DNA of 64,000 nt, from NCBI RefSeq assembly GCF_000149955.1, contig NC_030986.1, positions 5,373,624 to 5,437,623 of the forward strand, written 5' to 3'. The position numbers and the translations under genes are program-made. Shown here in pieces: positions 11,574 to 22,199 of the stretch. Under the pieces are notes generated by a model. It was not told where the DNA came from. It made no database searches and saw nothing but the letters and a program-made list of their open reading frames with translations. The DNA comes from Fusarium oxysporum f. sp. lycopersici 4287. Its lineage: Eukaryota; Ascomycota; Sordariomycetes; Hypocreales; Nectriaceae. The stretch's first letter is position 1, and the number at the start of each line of letters is the position of its first letter.

Positions 11574-13202
11574 AGGGGATGAAACAAAGAGAGGGTATGT
11601 CATATCTGGAGCTAATTACTAGACCCGGCCGACGGTCAGGCCAATGGGGGGAGAATATTTGGTTATGAGCTGTAAATGGAAACAAAGTATCTACCGATCC
11701 ACGTCATACCGGTGATTTTTAACGATTGTTTCCGTTGACAGATGGAGGTGGCTAGTCTAAAGGTGTCAGCCTCACAATGTAACGATCCAAATGAGATGCT
11801 ACAATTCGGAAAGCCCCGTGCTATATCTGTCAGCTTAAACGGCCGAGATCGGGATCCCCGCGAGTCCCGGTAGGTGGAGCATTGCCGGGCTTGGCGCCAC
11901 GGCGTCGTCGGGACTGAAAGGCAGGGACGCAGGAGCCGACAGGCCGGGCATCCAGTATACCGTGAAAATTGGTGGTTTCCAGTGATTGGTGAACTGTAAG
12001 CACATGGATTCCCCTGCTTTGTTCCTCGTATCACTGCCTGCATTTAGACATATACTTGCTCTGCATATGTTTCGTATAACATGATTATTCTCACTCAAGT
12101 CTAGGACTTTGAGCTGACGGTGGGGAGATTGGGGAAAGTATTTGCATATACGGGTTACTCAAAGCACTTTTGACATTCTCATACCAAGCGAATCAGTATT
12201 ATCCCTTGGTATACAGCTCGTTGAGAATGGATCACGAGGCTGAACGTGCGACCACATCAACGAGCATCTATTCTTGTTTTCCAATCACATTTATGAGCAA
12301 ACCGTCACAAACGTAATTAATTCCTCCGGACCCTCGGGAAACACGAGAAGAGGCTTTTGGGGACGAATAAGCAGTGGGCAGTTGGGCTTTTGCTTTTTGC
12401 GGGGTAACGAGATGGAGGTTGCTTCGGGATTTATTTTTAGGAGAAGTGATTCTGGTTGGATGGGCGCTGGATATTGACTGTTTTGGTGTTGTATTATGTC
12501 AGTTCATGATATTTTATTGTGAGGTTATTGTGTATCATATCATGACCTCTACACGGTATCATACCATGCTGTTGATGATATACAGACGTAGAATTAGTAC
12601 TGCATTTAACACTGTATCATGGTGAAAAATATCTGTAACACCACATTTGTAGGGCTGGCAGCTCAGATCGTGTGACTGTCTAGTGATGCTGTGTAAGTGG
12701 CTTGTCCAGAAGCGAGTCCGATATGCCACTCCCGGCTTAGCTCCCTTGACAAGTTAACGTTGCCATTTGACAGAAGCTATTCTCGTCTAGTACGAACGAG
12801 CTAGAATAATGGAAGTCAAGAGACACTGGCTACCTTGTACATCGTCACATTCTGGAGTAAGCCTCGTATAGCAAGACACCAAGACGATCTCCTGCCTCTC
12901 CACGGGGAAAAGGACTACCAAAATAGCATGGATCTAGGACTGAGGCCGGGCATGGCCTCCACCGTCAGCTCGTGTAAGTCAAGTCAAACCCATCAAGCAA
13001 GAATAGAAACATCACACCGAAAGAGACGAAGCTTCATACCCAAGATATCAGGTATATAAACTCCCCTTCCTGACCTCCAGATCCCAAACTTTCTTCTTCA
13101 CCCTCATCAACTCAAACACCTTCTACTCTCGCTACCAAAGAAAACACTCTCGCTCTACTACTTTCTTCTTTTTCAAGAAAACAAGAAACTCCAACCGCAA
13201 AC
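11574..13202. other. intergenic and promoter of secreted protein gene
   Basis: No gene was recognised in these 1.6 kb. The last 150 bases are a pyrimidine-rich fungal promoter and leader for the small secreted protein gene, with a TATA element at about 13053. The open frames between 12274 and 12625 have no protein-like composition. Confidence 0.5.
13053..13060 (+). promoter_or_regulatory. TATA box of the small secreted protein gene
   Basis: TATATAAA stands 143 bases before the ATG at 13203 and is followed by a C/T-rich leader with many CTTC and CACC runs. This is a common layout for strongly expressed secreted-protein genes in filamentous ascomycetes. The assignment is by sequence pattern only. 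Confidence 0.5.
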
Positions 13203-13511
13203 ATGAAGTTCGCCATCACCCTCGCTGCTCTCGCCTCCCTGGCTGCTGCCACTCCCCTCGATGCTTCCACCAGCAGCTGCAAGCCTGGAACTTACTCCTG
13301 CACCCCTGACAAGACTGGCTGGCAGGTCTGCGACGTCAACCACAAGTATGTTGTAAGTCATCACCGCCCCTTCTTCTATATGTGGGACAAAGTTACTGAC
13401 CTTTCGTCAAAGGCTGCCGGTGTCTGTCCCCCCGGGACCTCTTGCGTCTTCTACAAGAAGAGCGCTAGCCCCTACTGTGTCCCTCCTGGATTCAAGTTCC
13501 CCCAGGCTTAA
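13203..13511 (+). CDS. small secreted cysteine-rich protein
   Basis: Exons 13203-13352 and 13413-13511 are joined by a 60-base GTAAGT...AAAG intron in phase 0 and give 82 residues. Residues 1-16 are a clear signal peptide (MKFAITLAALASLAAA). The mature part has six cysteines in the order SSC, YSC, QVC, GVC, TSC and YC, with PGTYSC and CPPGTSC motifs spaced like a small chitin-binding fold of the CBM19 type. The resemblance is weak and the fold is an inference. The intron is a multiple of three and has no stop codon, so a retained-intron form would add 20 residues between the third and fourth cysteine. The product could be a wall-binding protein or an effector-like protein. Its function is unknown. 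Confidence 0.85.
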   Translation: MKFAITLAALASLAAATPLDASTSSCKPGTYSCTPDKTGWQVCDVNHKYVVSHHRPFFYMWDKVTDLSSKAAGVCPPGTSCVFYKKSASPYCVPPGFKFPQA

Positions 13512-13833
13512 GTGGTCTTCTGGACTATGACATGATAGCTATGGGAGTCACTGATTCTTGAGACTCTCGACAATATCGTCTATCTTGGTCTGATACTGGC
13601 TTTTGAGATTGGGCTTGGATTGGGATTGAACTTGTGCATTTGGTCTTCTCTTGTTTCATGCCTTGCATGAGGTCCTTTCTTTAGAACATTTACATTAGAT
13701 ATGGAACATAGCTGGTTGGGTATACATACATATATAGGCACTTAACATGCAACTTCAATCTACTGCATTGCCCTTGACCTTTGCTGACCGTCGCTGTTAC
13801 TTGGATAAGATAACCATGATAGCACATGCCTCA

Positions 13834-13962
13834 GGGAGCAACAAAACTTCTGACCCTCAAGTTAGGTACGAAAAAGAGTCCAAGGGTCTACCAAGTCTAT
13901 ACCAAGTTTACTTACATATCTTGATCATTTAGAAAAGAGGTTCTAGGTTTTCTTGCCTCCCC
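13834..13962. repeat. MITE-like element, copy A (129 bp)
   Basis: This copy shares its ends and overall pattern with 20160-20290 and 59540-59670. It begins GGGAGCAACAAAACTT, and the reverse complement of its end reads GGGGAGGCAAGAAAACCT, so the ends are imperfect inverted repeats of about 16 bases. It has no coding capacity. It lies between two convergent genes. Confidence 0.6.
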
Positions 13963-14111
13963 TTGACATGATTGGGGCTTGGACGTCAGGATCGTGTATA
14001 TGACTATATTCAATCTAATTTCAATGATGACCAATAAGGTATGCTCCAACTATGCTATCCCGAATGTCAAAACTCCATGGGGCATCCCAATTCCTCTATG
14101 TACACAATAAT

Positions 14112-15984
14112 CTAGCAGTCACCCTGCCAGTTCTTGCTGATCCACTGCGCCATATGGTAGGTGAAGGTACCATCAATGTATCGCTGAACATCAGCATCAC
14201 TGTAATCACCTGCGCCTGCAAATTTCAGGGCTGGGATGATCCAGGGCTGGATAAAGTCAAGGAACACAAAGTCAACTGTCTCGGGATCGCCCTTCGCAGG
14301 CATATTGATCTCAGCTTGGATACAGTTGGGCTGCTCGTAAAACTTGACAGGCTCATGGATAGTGTCATCGCCATCAGTGCCAATGTCATCCTTGGTAGTG
14401 TATCCGGAGGTCAGGTCAGGCTTGTCAAGGAAACTCCTGAGCTCAAGACGCTTCTCGTCCTCATCCTCCTTATTAGCCTCAAACATAGCCTTCATGGCTG
14501 GAGCTGGGAATGCCTGCTCAGGTATAGCCAGGAACCTAACATCAGCACCATTCTCTGCCAAGATCCTTCCGGCGCTGTTCAGGAGATCAATAACTTTGGA
14601 AGCAGCCTTGTACGGAACATCAGGGATGTAGCTGAAGCCACTGGTAAAGGGGCTCACAGCATATGTGCTGTCCCGTGTGAAGCCACCCTTGAAGATGTCG
14701 AATCGAATACCGCCGGTGTTGAAGATGGCTAGCCGAGCTTTGTCCTTGCGATCCTTGCGAGTAATGATATCAGGTAAAAGTTGATTGGAGATCCAATAGT
14801 AAATGCTATCCTCATCGGTGTGCTTGGTTCGTGTCATCCAAAGTGTCTTCGGCGCACAACCAAACTTGTAGTCAAGCTGAAGTGCCTTGCGAGCACGAGT
14901 GATCATCTGAGTGACTCTCTTGCCATCTGCAGTGGGGAAAGTAGACTGATTCAGGCCGGTATGGTAGTGTAGTCCGTAGAGGTTGTTGTCGATGTATCGT
15001 CGAGTAAAGGTTGGTGAAGCAGCTGCCTCAACTTCCTTGGTGCTACCCTTGCTGATACCATCAATGGACATCCAACCAATTGTCTCAAAGTATCGCCCAC
15101 TGGCTATGGCGAAAGCCTTGGAGTCGTACTGAACAGTATCGCGGACGTGGGCATGACCGCCGAAGAAGGCAATGGGGATATGCCAGTTCTGTTTTCGAAT
15201 GGCGGTAAAGATGACCTTGAATTCCTCCATGCGAAGGCCAACATGACCAATGACAACAAAGAGATCCGGCTTCTCTCTGATCGCTTCCTGAAACCAATCT
15301 TCCTTGATTGTATCTTCCACAGGCTGGACAACAGTGTTGTTGGCATTTCCTGTAAAGTCGAAAAGGAAGCCAAAAGCAACGATTTCGAAACCCTGGTTCT
15401 TTGTCTTGAACTTTTTGTAACGCTGGGCTTGGGGAACACGATCGCCTGTCTTGAAATCGATGTAGTCGAGGTTGGAAGCAAGATATTTGCCCCTGTAATT
15501 AGGAACGGTGGTGTTGTGTTCCATATCAGCCGAGTAGGCCTTGTAAAGTTCGTGATTGCCAGTGCAGAGAATGTCGACGTCGGCTTCGGCGTAGATATCG
15601 TACTGGAAAAGGCCCTTGGGGCTTGATGCATCGTAGAGGCCATTGCCTTCGATGCGATCTCCGGTGTCGATGACTAGAAGGTCGCTTCCTTGTTCATCGG
15701 CTTGCTTGCGCATATGCTTGGTGAAAGAGATATAATCACCCCAGTCGGCAGAGTATTGGGGCCTGAAATGTTAGTTGCACCCCGAGAAAGAGATTGGGTA
15801 GCACATACTCCTGAAAGTGACCGCCAATCCAGCCATGAGTATCAGTTGTGTGGATAAAGTTGAGCTGACCCCAAGTGAGATCCCTCATGGGACCTGGGAT
15901 AGGCGCGATAGCTCCCGGTTGGGACGCACAAGCTACAGCGACCAGCGCTGAACCAGCAGCGAGTGTTTTACTCCTGAGAATCAT
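14112..15984 (-). CDS. secreted metallophosphoesterase, 5'-nucleotidase-like
   Basis: Exon 1 is 15809-15984 and exon 2 is 14112-15762. The 46-base GTATGT...TTTCAG intron restores the frame, giving 608 residues. A signal peptide occupies about residues 1-20. The calcineurin-like metallophosphoesterase motifs are all visible in order: HTTDTHG (about residue 45), [10 protein letters not shown] (about 80), CTGNHELY (about 115), VIGHVG (about 210) and GGHAHVRD (about 240). The rest resembles the C-terminal domain of 5'-nucleotidases. The closest match in layout is the uncharacterised yeast YHR202W group of vacuolar or secreted phosphoesterases. The likely reaction is hydrolysis of phosphate monoesters such as nucleoside monophosphates outside the cytosol. 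The substrate is not known. Confidence 0.85.
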
Positions 15985-17098
15985 AGTGGCGTTATGCAAC
16001 AAGTCAGAGACTGATTGTGGTTGAACAAGAAAGTGAAACCGCCTTGTTTTGATGGATGAAGAAGAATGAAGCGGCCGAGTTCGGCTCGAATGGATGAGGC
16101 ATGATAAGGTCGGCGCATGGTAGAATGACGTTGGAGGGGACCCTGAGGGACAACAAGGCCCCGAGTGCCGTGATTGGTTGATACCGTTGGCATGGAAGCT
16201 TATCAGCGAATGGGAAGCGTTGAAGGTCTCCCCGCAAGGGGTCACGACCAGTCGATAGCGCACATCAGCGGGTCCGCTGCCTGGGCCACGAGGACGCGCA
16301 TTCTATTGTGTTAGGTGCTGAGGCTTCAACCCGTGACATGAGTTTCAGCTGGTGCCATGAGGGAATGCCTGAGGACACAGTCTAAGGGTCCTTCTCATGT
16401 CTCAATTTCGTCCATTTGAGTCAGATTAGAGCTAGAACAACGTGGGAGCGAATTTGGACACCCATTACTGAGCTCATCTTAGTCCTCCCCTGTAGAGCCA
16501 GGCAATGCTAGAAACCCCAGCGAACAACTCCCGTCTACCAGAAGAGGCTATAACTGGGCGGTCCCCCTTGGCCTCATCCTCAGCTTGTTGGTTCACTTAC
16601 ACCGGAAGATCTGGCTGTAATTCGCACATCATTATCGACAACTCAAAGCTAAATAGTCTCCGAATCTGGTATAATAGCGCGAGGCCAAGCTTCCATTTAA
16701 CACTGCACCATACGATAGGCCGGATGTTTCTTACAGTGGATCTTTGCACACCGGTACGAAATACGAGATGCGCCGGAGGCCCCACCACCGGCCGCTGTGC
16801 CTCCCGGTTGCCGGTATAAGTTGACGGTTCAAAGATGGAGTCTCAGTGTAATCTGTAGCTTAACTTATAAAGCACACATCTCTACATCTTTGATCTCTTT
16901 TTGAATGTTGATACTTGGGGACTCTGACCCTAGATTTGTTTGATGTGGATCCATTCGACCGTCTGAAGTCTAGTCGTGTCAGCATATCGGACATCGGAGC
17001 ATCTGCATGTCCCGGCCAGACCAAGGCAAATGCATCACCGAAAACTTTGACTTCTTCATAGCCCTTGGGCACGAGAAAAGGATTAGCTATAGAGAGAT
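15985..17098. other. intergenic, two divergent 5' ends
   Basis: Spacer of 1.1 kb between the start of the phosphoesterase (minus) and the small gene at 17099 (plus). Short frames exist but none has supporting splice sites or motifs. No repeat was recognised. Confidence 0.45.
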
Positions 17099-17519
17099 AT
17101 GTCGAATACTGATCCTTCGGGGTCTTCGTCGACAAATTCTGGTAAACCCGCCCACCAAGCTGCCTAAGGCACGCATCAACAACTAAAAGCGTCTCACTAA
17201 CACGCTACAGGGAAGCTGAGTGCGGCCAACATATCACAAAAGCTCAACATAAACTCAGAAAAGGACTGTTTTGATCTCCTGTTTCAAGAGATTACAGCTT
17301 TGCCAGAGCGTGAACCATTGGCACCAAGCTCAGTACCTTCGATGGCTTCTCAACTGTCACTCCTATCGCGTATGTCATTCTTATGCCAAGGTTCCAGAAT
17401 CATGATATAGCTGACAAGAATTAGAGAGAAGTTCAGCAACAGATAGTACAACAAGAACCAATGTCTGGATAGCAAAGACCGTACGGGCAGCCATGTCTGA
17501 TGCCATTTCCAAGCCATAA
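17099..17519 (+). CDS. small three-exon gene, hypothetical 98-residue protein
   Basis: Exons 17099-17141, 17211-17369 and 17425-17519 join in a consistent frame from ATG to TAA. The first intron is GTAAAC...CTAACACGCTACAG, with a good branch site. The second is GTATGT...GCTGACAAGAATTAG. The predicted protein is serine/threonine-rich at its start, has a central acidic and hydrophobic segment (SEKDCFDLLFQEITALPE) and ends in KTVRAAMSDAISKP. I do not recognise it. None of its exons makes a long open frame alone, so it is easy to miss. Support is the agreement of two introns with phase and stop. An alternative acceptor six bases upstream (17418) keeps the frame and adds two residues. Transcript evidence would settle it. 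Confidence 0.5.
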
Positions 17520-18863
17520 ACATCAGCAGGGACCAAGACGATCGACTTGTCGATATCTACAGTGCAGTTTGTTGGTTAGTTGAAAAGGTGTGGCTTCATG
17601 CTAGTATCAACCACGAAAGATCTCGACAGAACAACTTGGTTGCAGCAATTGCTTCACTGGTCAGGGAATTTCAGCTTGGCCGCCGCTTTACCAGCGCGCA
17701 CGGATAACACCCTGCGGCTCGTTCCGCATAACTTTAATGGACTGCATATTGAGTGAATCGCAAGCACTGATTTCACTGTCAAATGTCAATGGAAAGGGAA
17801 CATGGTTATAATTGTTATTTAGAATATGACCAAGACAAAAGAAATGATTCGATACCGAGTCGATGAAATAGTTTCGGCCAATTTGTCTTGTCTACCCCCA
17901 CGTGGTTACCCACCATCCTCACCTCATCTCATTCCCGTCTCCAACCACAAGGACAAGCCTAGCCTTTTTATGACCCTCCTTCAGGTCAGCTCTATAACGC
18001 CACAACAACCTTGATTATGGCCGAAAATCGACAATTCAGTTCTATTGCTCTCAAACTTTCAATATATTTCTTTCCTTACACATCTAGAACTTGTCAACAG
18101 GTACGATGCATGATGTGCCTTTCTTCACATGTTCCTCCATCTGCTGCACCCTTCTGTAAGCACTGTAACATCCCCTGCAAAAGGAGCTTTGACCCCCCGG
18201 CAGCCGCCGTCCCCCCCACCGAACAAGACGCCACTGGGAGCTCAATCGAGGACCTTTGTCCCGACCAAGTTTAGCGGGTGTTCTTGGCTCCCGATAAATC
18301 GTGGATCCCGGTGGAAGGCTGATCCAATAACGAGAGCTAGAAGTCGGTTTAGTGAAAAAAAGAAAGGGAAAAAATTGCAGATGATCGAAGAATAAAAGGA
18401 CCTGGACCTCTCGAGTCTCTCTAGCTCTTCTTCTGTTTCGCTGTTCCAAAAGATCATCGCTGTTTTAACGGTGTCTCCGTGCCGATCAACCACTCGCCTC
18501 CAGAGCAAGACATTCTTGCGCACTCAAATACCCCCACGATATCTTTTGCGACTTCATATGTTGACCTCTGTTAACTCGGCCTTCTTCAACAAATACACAC
18601 CGGCACATTGGTACATGTGCCGTGTCAGTTCTTGAGAACATCAGCGAGCGACTTTGAGTCTTTGCGCTTGCTGCACCAGGAGACGATAGAAAGACTTCAT
18701 CTGAAGAGAATTATTCATCTTACTCAGTGATTTATTACTTTGCGATAGGTTTACGAGGTATGTTGCGACACCAGCGCAATTGAATGCGCTACCAGCAATT
18801 CAGAACGCGATCGCTAACTGAAGATAGATATTTATACGATACCCCTCGAATAAACCTTCCATC
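17520..18863. other. promoter and long leader of the transporter gene
   Basis: No coding gene was recognised. The last few hundred bases are probably 5' leader of the gene starting at 18864 and include the intron at 18758-18827. Polypyrimidine tracts near 17880-17960 fit a promoter. Confidence 0.45.
18758..18827 (+). other. intron in the 5' leader of the SLC35F-like gene
   Basis: A 70-base stretch begins GTATGT and ends GCTAACTGAAGATAG, which is donor, branch site and acceptor in a typical fungal arrangement. It ends 36 bases before the main ATG. It contains an upstream ATG at 18784 whose frame overlaps the main coding start. Splicing removes that ATG, whereas retention would leave it in the leader and should lower translation. 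Confidence 0.6.
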
Positions 18864-20090
18864 ATGTCGGCCACTCAACCCATCGCCGTCAACACCCCCG
18901 AGAACCCCTCTGAGGGCGACTCCAAGGGTCCAACCGCCAATGCTACCCAGGCCTTCATCGCCACGAACGAAGATGCCGCCGTCAGCCAGGGCATCCACAC
19001 GCTCGAGGTCAAGTCCGTCCACTGGTACAGCTACCTGACCACCGTCGACTTCTGGATCGTCCTTGCGCTGGGCCAAGTTCTCGCGCTGTGCATCACGGCC
19101 ACCAACACCTTCACCAGCTTCCTCGCCAACGCGGGCACCAACATCCCCGCATTCCAGACCGTCTTCAACTACATCCTCATGTTCCTCATTTACACGCCTA
19201 TCTTTCTGTGGAAGGATGGTATTAAGGGCTGGTGGCGCGTTGGCGTGAAGGATGGGTGGAAGTACCTCATCATGGCGTTTTTGGACGTTGAGGGAAACTA
19301 CTTTACGGTTTTGGCGTACCGGTACACGAACGTCTTGTCGGCGCAGCTCATTAACTTTTGGGCTATTGTCTGCGTTGTTGTCATCTCGTTCTTCCTCCTC
19401 AAGGTTCGGTACAGAATCTTTCAGATCATTGGTATTGTGGTCTGCTGTGGTGGTATGGGTATTCTCATCGCCAGTGATCACATCAGCGGTACCAATGGCG
19501 GCAGCGGTCTTGATATGGTCAAGGGTGATTTGTTCGCTCTGCTCGGTGCCACTCTCTACGGTACTACCAATGTATTCGAGGAGTGGCTTGTGTCCAGGGC
19601 TCACTTGTACCACGTCCTGTCATTCCTGGGCCTGTTTGGTATGTGCATCAACGGTGTCCAGGCTGCCATCTTTGACCGAAACTCTTTCGATAACGCAACC
19701 TGGAACGGTAAGGTTATCGGCTGGATCATCGGCTACACTCTGTGCCTGAACATCTTCTACATCCTCGTACCCGTCATGCTTCGCATGGGAAGTGCGGCTT
19801 TCCTCAACATCTCTTTGTTGACTGCCAACTTCTGGGGTGTCATCATTGGTATCCGGGTCTTTGGCTACACCATTCACTTCCTGTACCCCATTGCTTTTGT
19901 TCTTATCATCATTGGTCAGCTTGTCTACTTTGTCACTGGTAGCATGCTGAGTGATTCTAAGAAGCCTTGGTTGGGTGATAACCAGGAGGATGGTGTTTTG
20001 GGTTTCGGAACTGCCAAGCTCAAGGCTCTCAACGCTGCGCGTAAGGCTCAGATGGAGGCTGAGGCTGGGCAGCAAGATACCTACCGTTGA
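18864..20090 (+). CDS. SLC35F-type solute transporter (DUF914)
   Basis: This single-exon gene codes 408 residues. After a hydrophilic N-terminus of about 55 residues come ten hydrophobic spans of the drug/metabolite transporter fold, starting near FWIVLALGQVLALCITATN and ending near PIAFVLIIIGQLVYFVTG. The segment FLDVEGNYFTVLAYRYTNV and the motif GATLYGTTNVFEEWLV are typical of the SLC35F1/F2/F6 group. The C-terminus is cytosolic and charged. Members sit in Golgi, endosomal or plasma membranes, and the substrate of the fungal group is not established. The ATG at 18864 follows the leader intron and is the first in frame. Confidence 0.9.
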   Translation: MSATQPIAVNTPENPSEGDSKGPTANATQAFIATNEDAAVSQGIHTLEVKSVHWYSYLTTVDFWIVLALGQVLALCITATNTFTSFLANAGTNIPAFQTVFNYILMFLIYTPIFLWKDGIKGWWRVGVKDGWKYLIMAFLDVEGNYFTVLAYRYTNVLSAQLINFWAIVCVVVISFFLLKVRYRIFQIIGIVVCCGGMGILIASDHISGTNGGSGLDMVKGDLFALLGATLYGTTNVFEEWLVSRAHLYHVLSFLGLFGMCINGVQAAIFDRNSFDNATWNGKVIGWIIGYTLCLNIFYILVPVMLRMGSAAFLNISLLTANFWGVIIGIRVFGYTIHFLYPIAFVLIIIGQLVYFVTGSMLSDSKKPWLGDNQEDGVLGFGTAKLKALNAARKAQMEAEAGQQDTYR

Positions 20091-20159
20091 GTTGAAGTGT
20101 GTTTTGGATAGGAAGTGTCGAATCTGGGATTGCCTTCTTGGATAGAAACCCTGTCCTCT

Positions 20160-20290
20160 GGGAGCAAGAAAACTTTTGACATTAAGCTTGGGTGCTAAAA
20201 TTAACTTGTCTAAAGACTTGATACAGTATACTAAACTTGACTAAGTCTTTTCATCACTTAGAAAAGAGGGCTTGAGTTTTCTGGCCTCCC
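20160..20290. repeat. MITE-like element, copy B (131 bp)
   Basis: It begins GGGAGCAAGAAAACTT, and the reverse complement of its end begins GGGAGGCCAGAAAACTC. The interior (ACTAAACTTGACTAAGTCTT, then ATCACTTAG) matches copy C closely. It lies 70 bases after the transporter stop codon, probably in or next to its 3' UTR. Confidence 0.65.
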
Positions 20291-20539
20291 TATGCCTGTA
20301 TACCTAGGTGGCTGAATGGTAGAGTTGGAAGATCATGGTTGTAGTTGAAAGATAAAAAGTTTACATGAAATAATACATAATTTTATCTAAACCCTCTGAA
20401 GCCCCAGAGTTTATCATGCGTCTCTTTGTCCATCGCCGTTTTTTCCTGTGTCTGCCTGTCCTTTCATACTCTTTCCACAGGCAATGACCAATGCCTTCGA
20501 AAGCAAATTGTCACAGGCCAAATTCTCGTCGTCAAAATG

Positions 20540-21655
20540 TTAAGATTGGAGAGCAGCCAGACGAACACCGTCAATCGCTTTCTCTATCTCCTTCAACACT
20601 GGCATCAGTCTTCCTTGAATGGTACAGGGGTGTTCCTCCTCGTCGTCATCTTTCTCATAGGGTTGGTCAAGATCATTGTGCGGCGACATTGGGGTACGGA
20701 AGCGGCTGATCCTACGTAATATCTTGTGTAAGCTGTGCCCATCAAAGGGAGCAACGAGAGGCGGATCCAGGTTCGTAATCGTATGCCGTTCTCGCACCAA
20801 TATACCGAGCACGATGGCAGTGCAGTCAGGGTCCTTGAAATAGTCGCAGCCGTCTTCGTCGATCATATGCTGCTCGAGAGAGTCTAGAGCTTCTGAGACT
20901 GTGTTAATTAGGGTTCGTCTTATACCATCGAGCAAGTCTGCCAAGTACTGTTAGATCAGCCATAATATATTCGAGTTGTAGAGGAACTTACCGAGAACAC
21001 CACTAACAGGAAGGTCATTGGTCTCGAAGTCATACGCTCCAATGCTAAAACGCACAAACAAACGTGCCGCAATGCGGAATCTATTCTCATCATGAAATAC
21101 CCATGAGACATGTAACCACAACAAGGCCGCATTGCATAGCTCTGAAGGTAGTGCTTTGCCATGGGCCCACACCTCGTAATTAAAATGCATGGCCTGGCGA
21201 CATTCGTAGTAGTCAACAATGGTTGCAATTCGAGTCAGGAGCCCATCAGTTATCTGTGTTGGAATCTCGTGGTGACGACCATGGATGCTGTCCATGACTA
21301 TGGCGAGAGCAAAGGCATCCCAATTCTCGGCTGATATTTGCCGAATAGGTCTGGACGATGAGTTTCCCTCTTTCCAAGGCCCTTCGAGCATAGCTCGGAA
21401 TGTGCGAGAAGCAAAAATCAGATGCCGGGGGGATACTCGCATGCGAACCTCGACATCCGGATTCTCGTTCTCACCATCGAGATAGAGTTCGCTGAAGACT
21501 TGATATCGACCGAGGCATGGCGAGTTGGGGAACTCCGGATCTACGGGATTTCCATGGAAAGTAGGACTCTCGGGGACGATGTTCTGCTTGTTCGGCTTTT
21601 TGAGTATCAGCTCGACGTCGCCGCCTGGGTCTATATCGTACGATATCGACTTCAT
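20540..21655 (-). CDS. BTB/POZ-like protein, array member a
   Basis: Exon 1 is 20992-21655 and exon 2 is 20540-20937, joined by a phase-1 GTAAGT...GGCAG intron, giving 353 residues. The start was chosen because four of the five other members begin with the same motif pattern (here MKSISYDIDPGGDVEL), although the frame stays open upstream. The BTB-like core reads VRMRVSPRHLIFASRTFRAM, then MDSIHGRHHEIP. The exon junction gives GVLDLLDGIRR, matching member c. The C-terminus carries the family motif HPCTIQGRLMPVLKEIE. BTB folds mediate protein-protein contacts and often recruit cullin-3 ligases, but the partner here is unknown. This copy has no visible lesion. Confidence 0.8.
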
Positions 21656-22199
21656 GCTGATTGATCTGTTGCGTTGCTGGGAAAAGTCTGCTCCTCTGTC
21701 TTCTGATTGTTGTTGAAAGGAAAAAGATGAAGATGATCTCAAATGTTTGATTTGTGGACTGTTTATTATTTTGGAATGCGTCACTGTCAAGCAAAATAAA
21801 TCTGGCTGGCACTGCCAACTATTGAGTCGAGACCCGTCCCGGGGGAGGGAAGGAAACGTAAGACCTCTATCATAAGCGACAAAAACAAATAGGTAAGTTA
21901 AGTATATCTTAGTAGGTAGTTAGACCAGTTAATTTTGTGCCTTGATATCAGAAGTCCTATTGCCCCTGAGGCCGTCCACGAGTCGCAGGCAGACAAACGA
22001 GGAGAAAACACGGATTGGTAGAGATATTGGGCAAAGTGCATGATGGGTCACTAGTAACATTCCCTGAATCTAATGAGTCTAAGCGCTATAAAAAAGCAGT
22101 AAAGTGACCAAAGTAAAGATCAAGACATCGAGAACACAAGAGATCCTTGTTGCTTGGTTCCTAGCCCAGAACACCGACCAATCCTATGGCATCCAGTCA
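21656..22199. other. spacer between array members a and b
   Basis: It holds the promoter of member a and the 3' end of member b. No other gene was seen. Confidence 0.45.

Noticed and set aside
16860..17135. 91-codon minus-strand frame near 17 kb
   Set aside because: It overlaps the start of the better supported plus-strand three-exon gene and has no motif.
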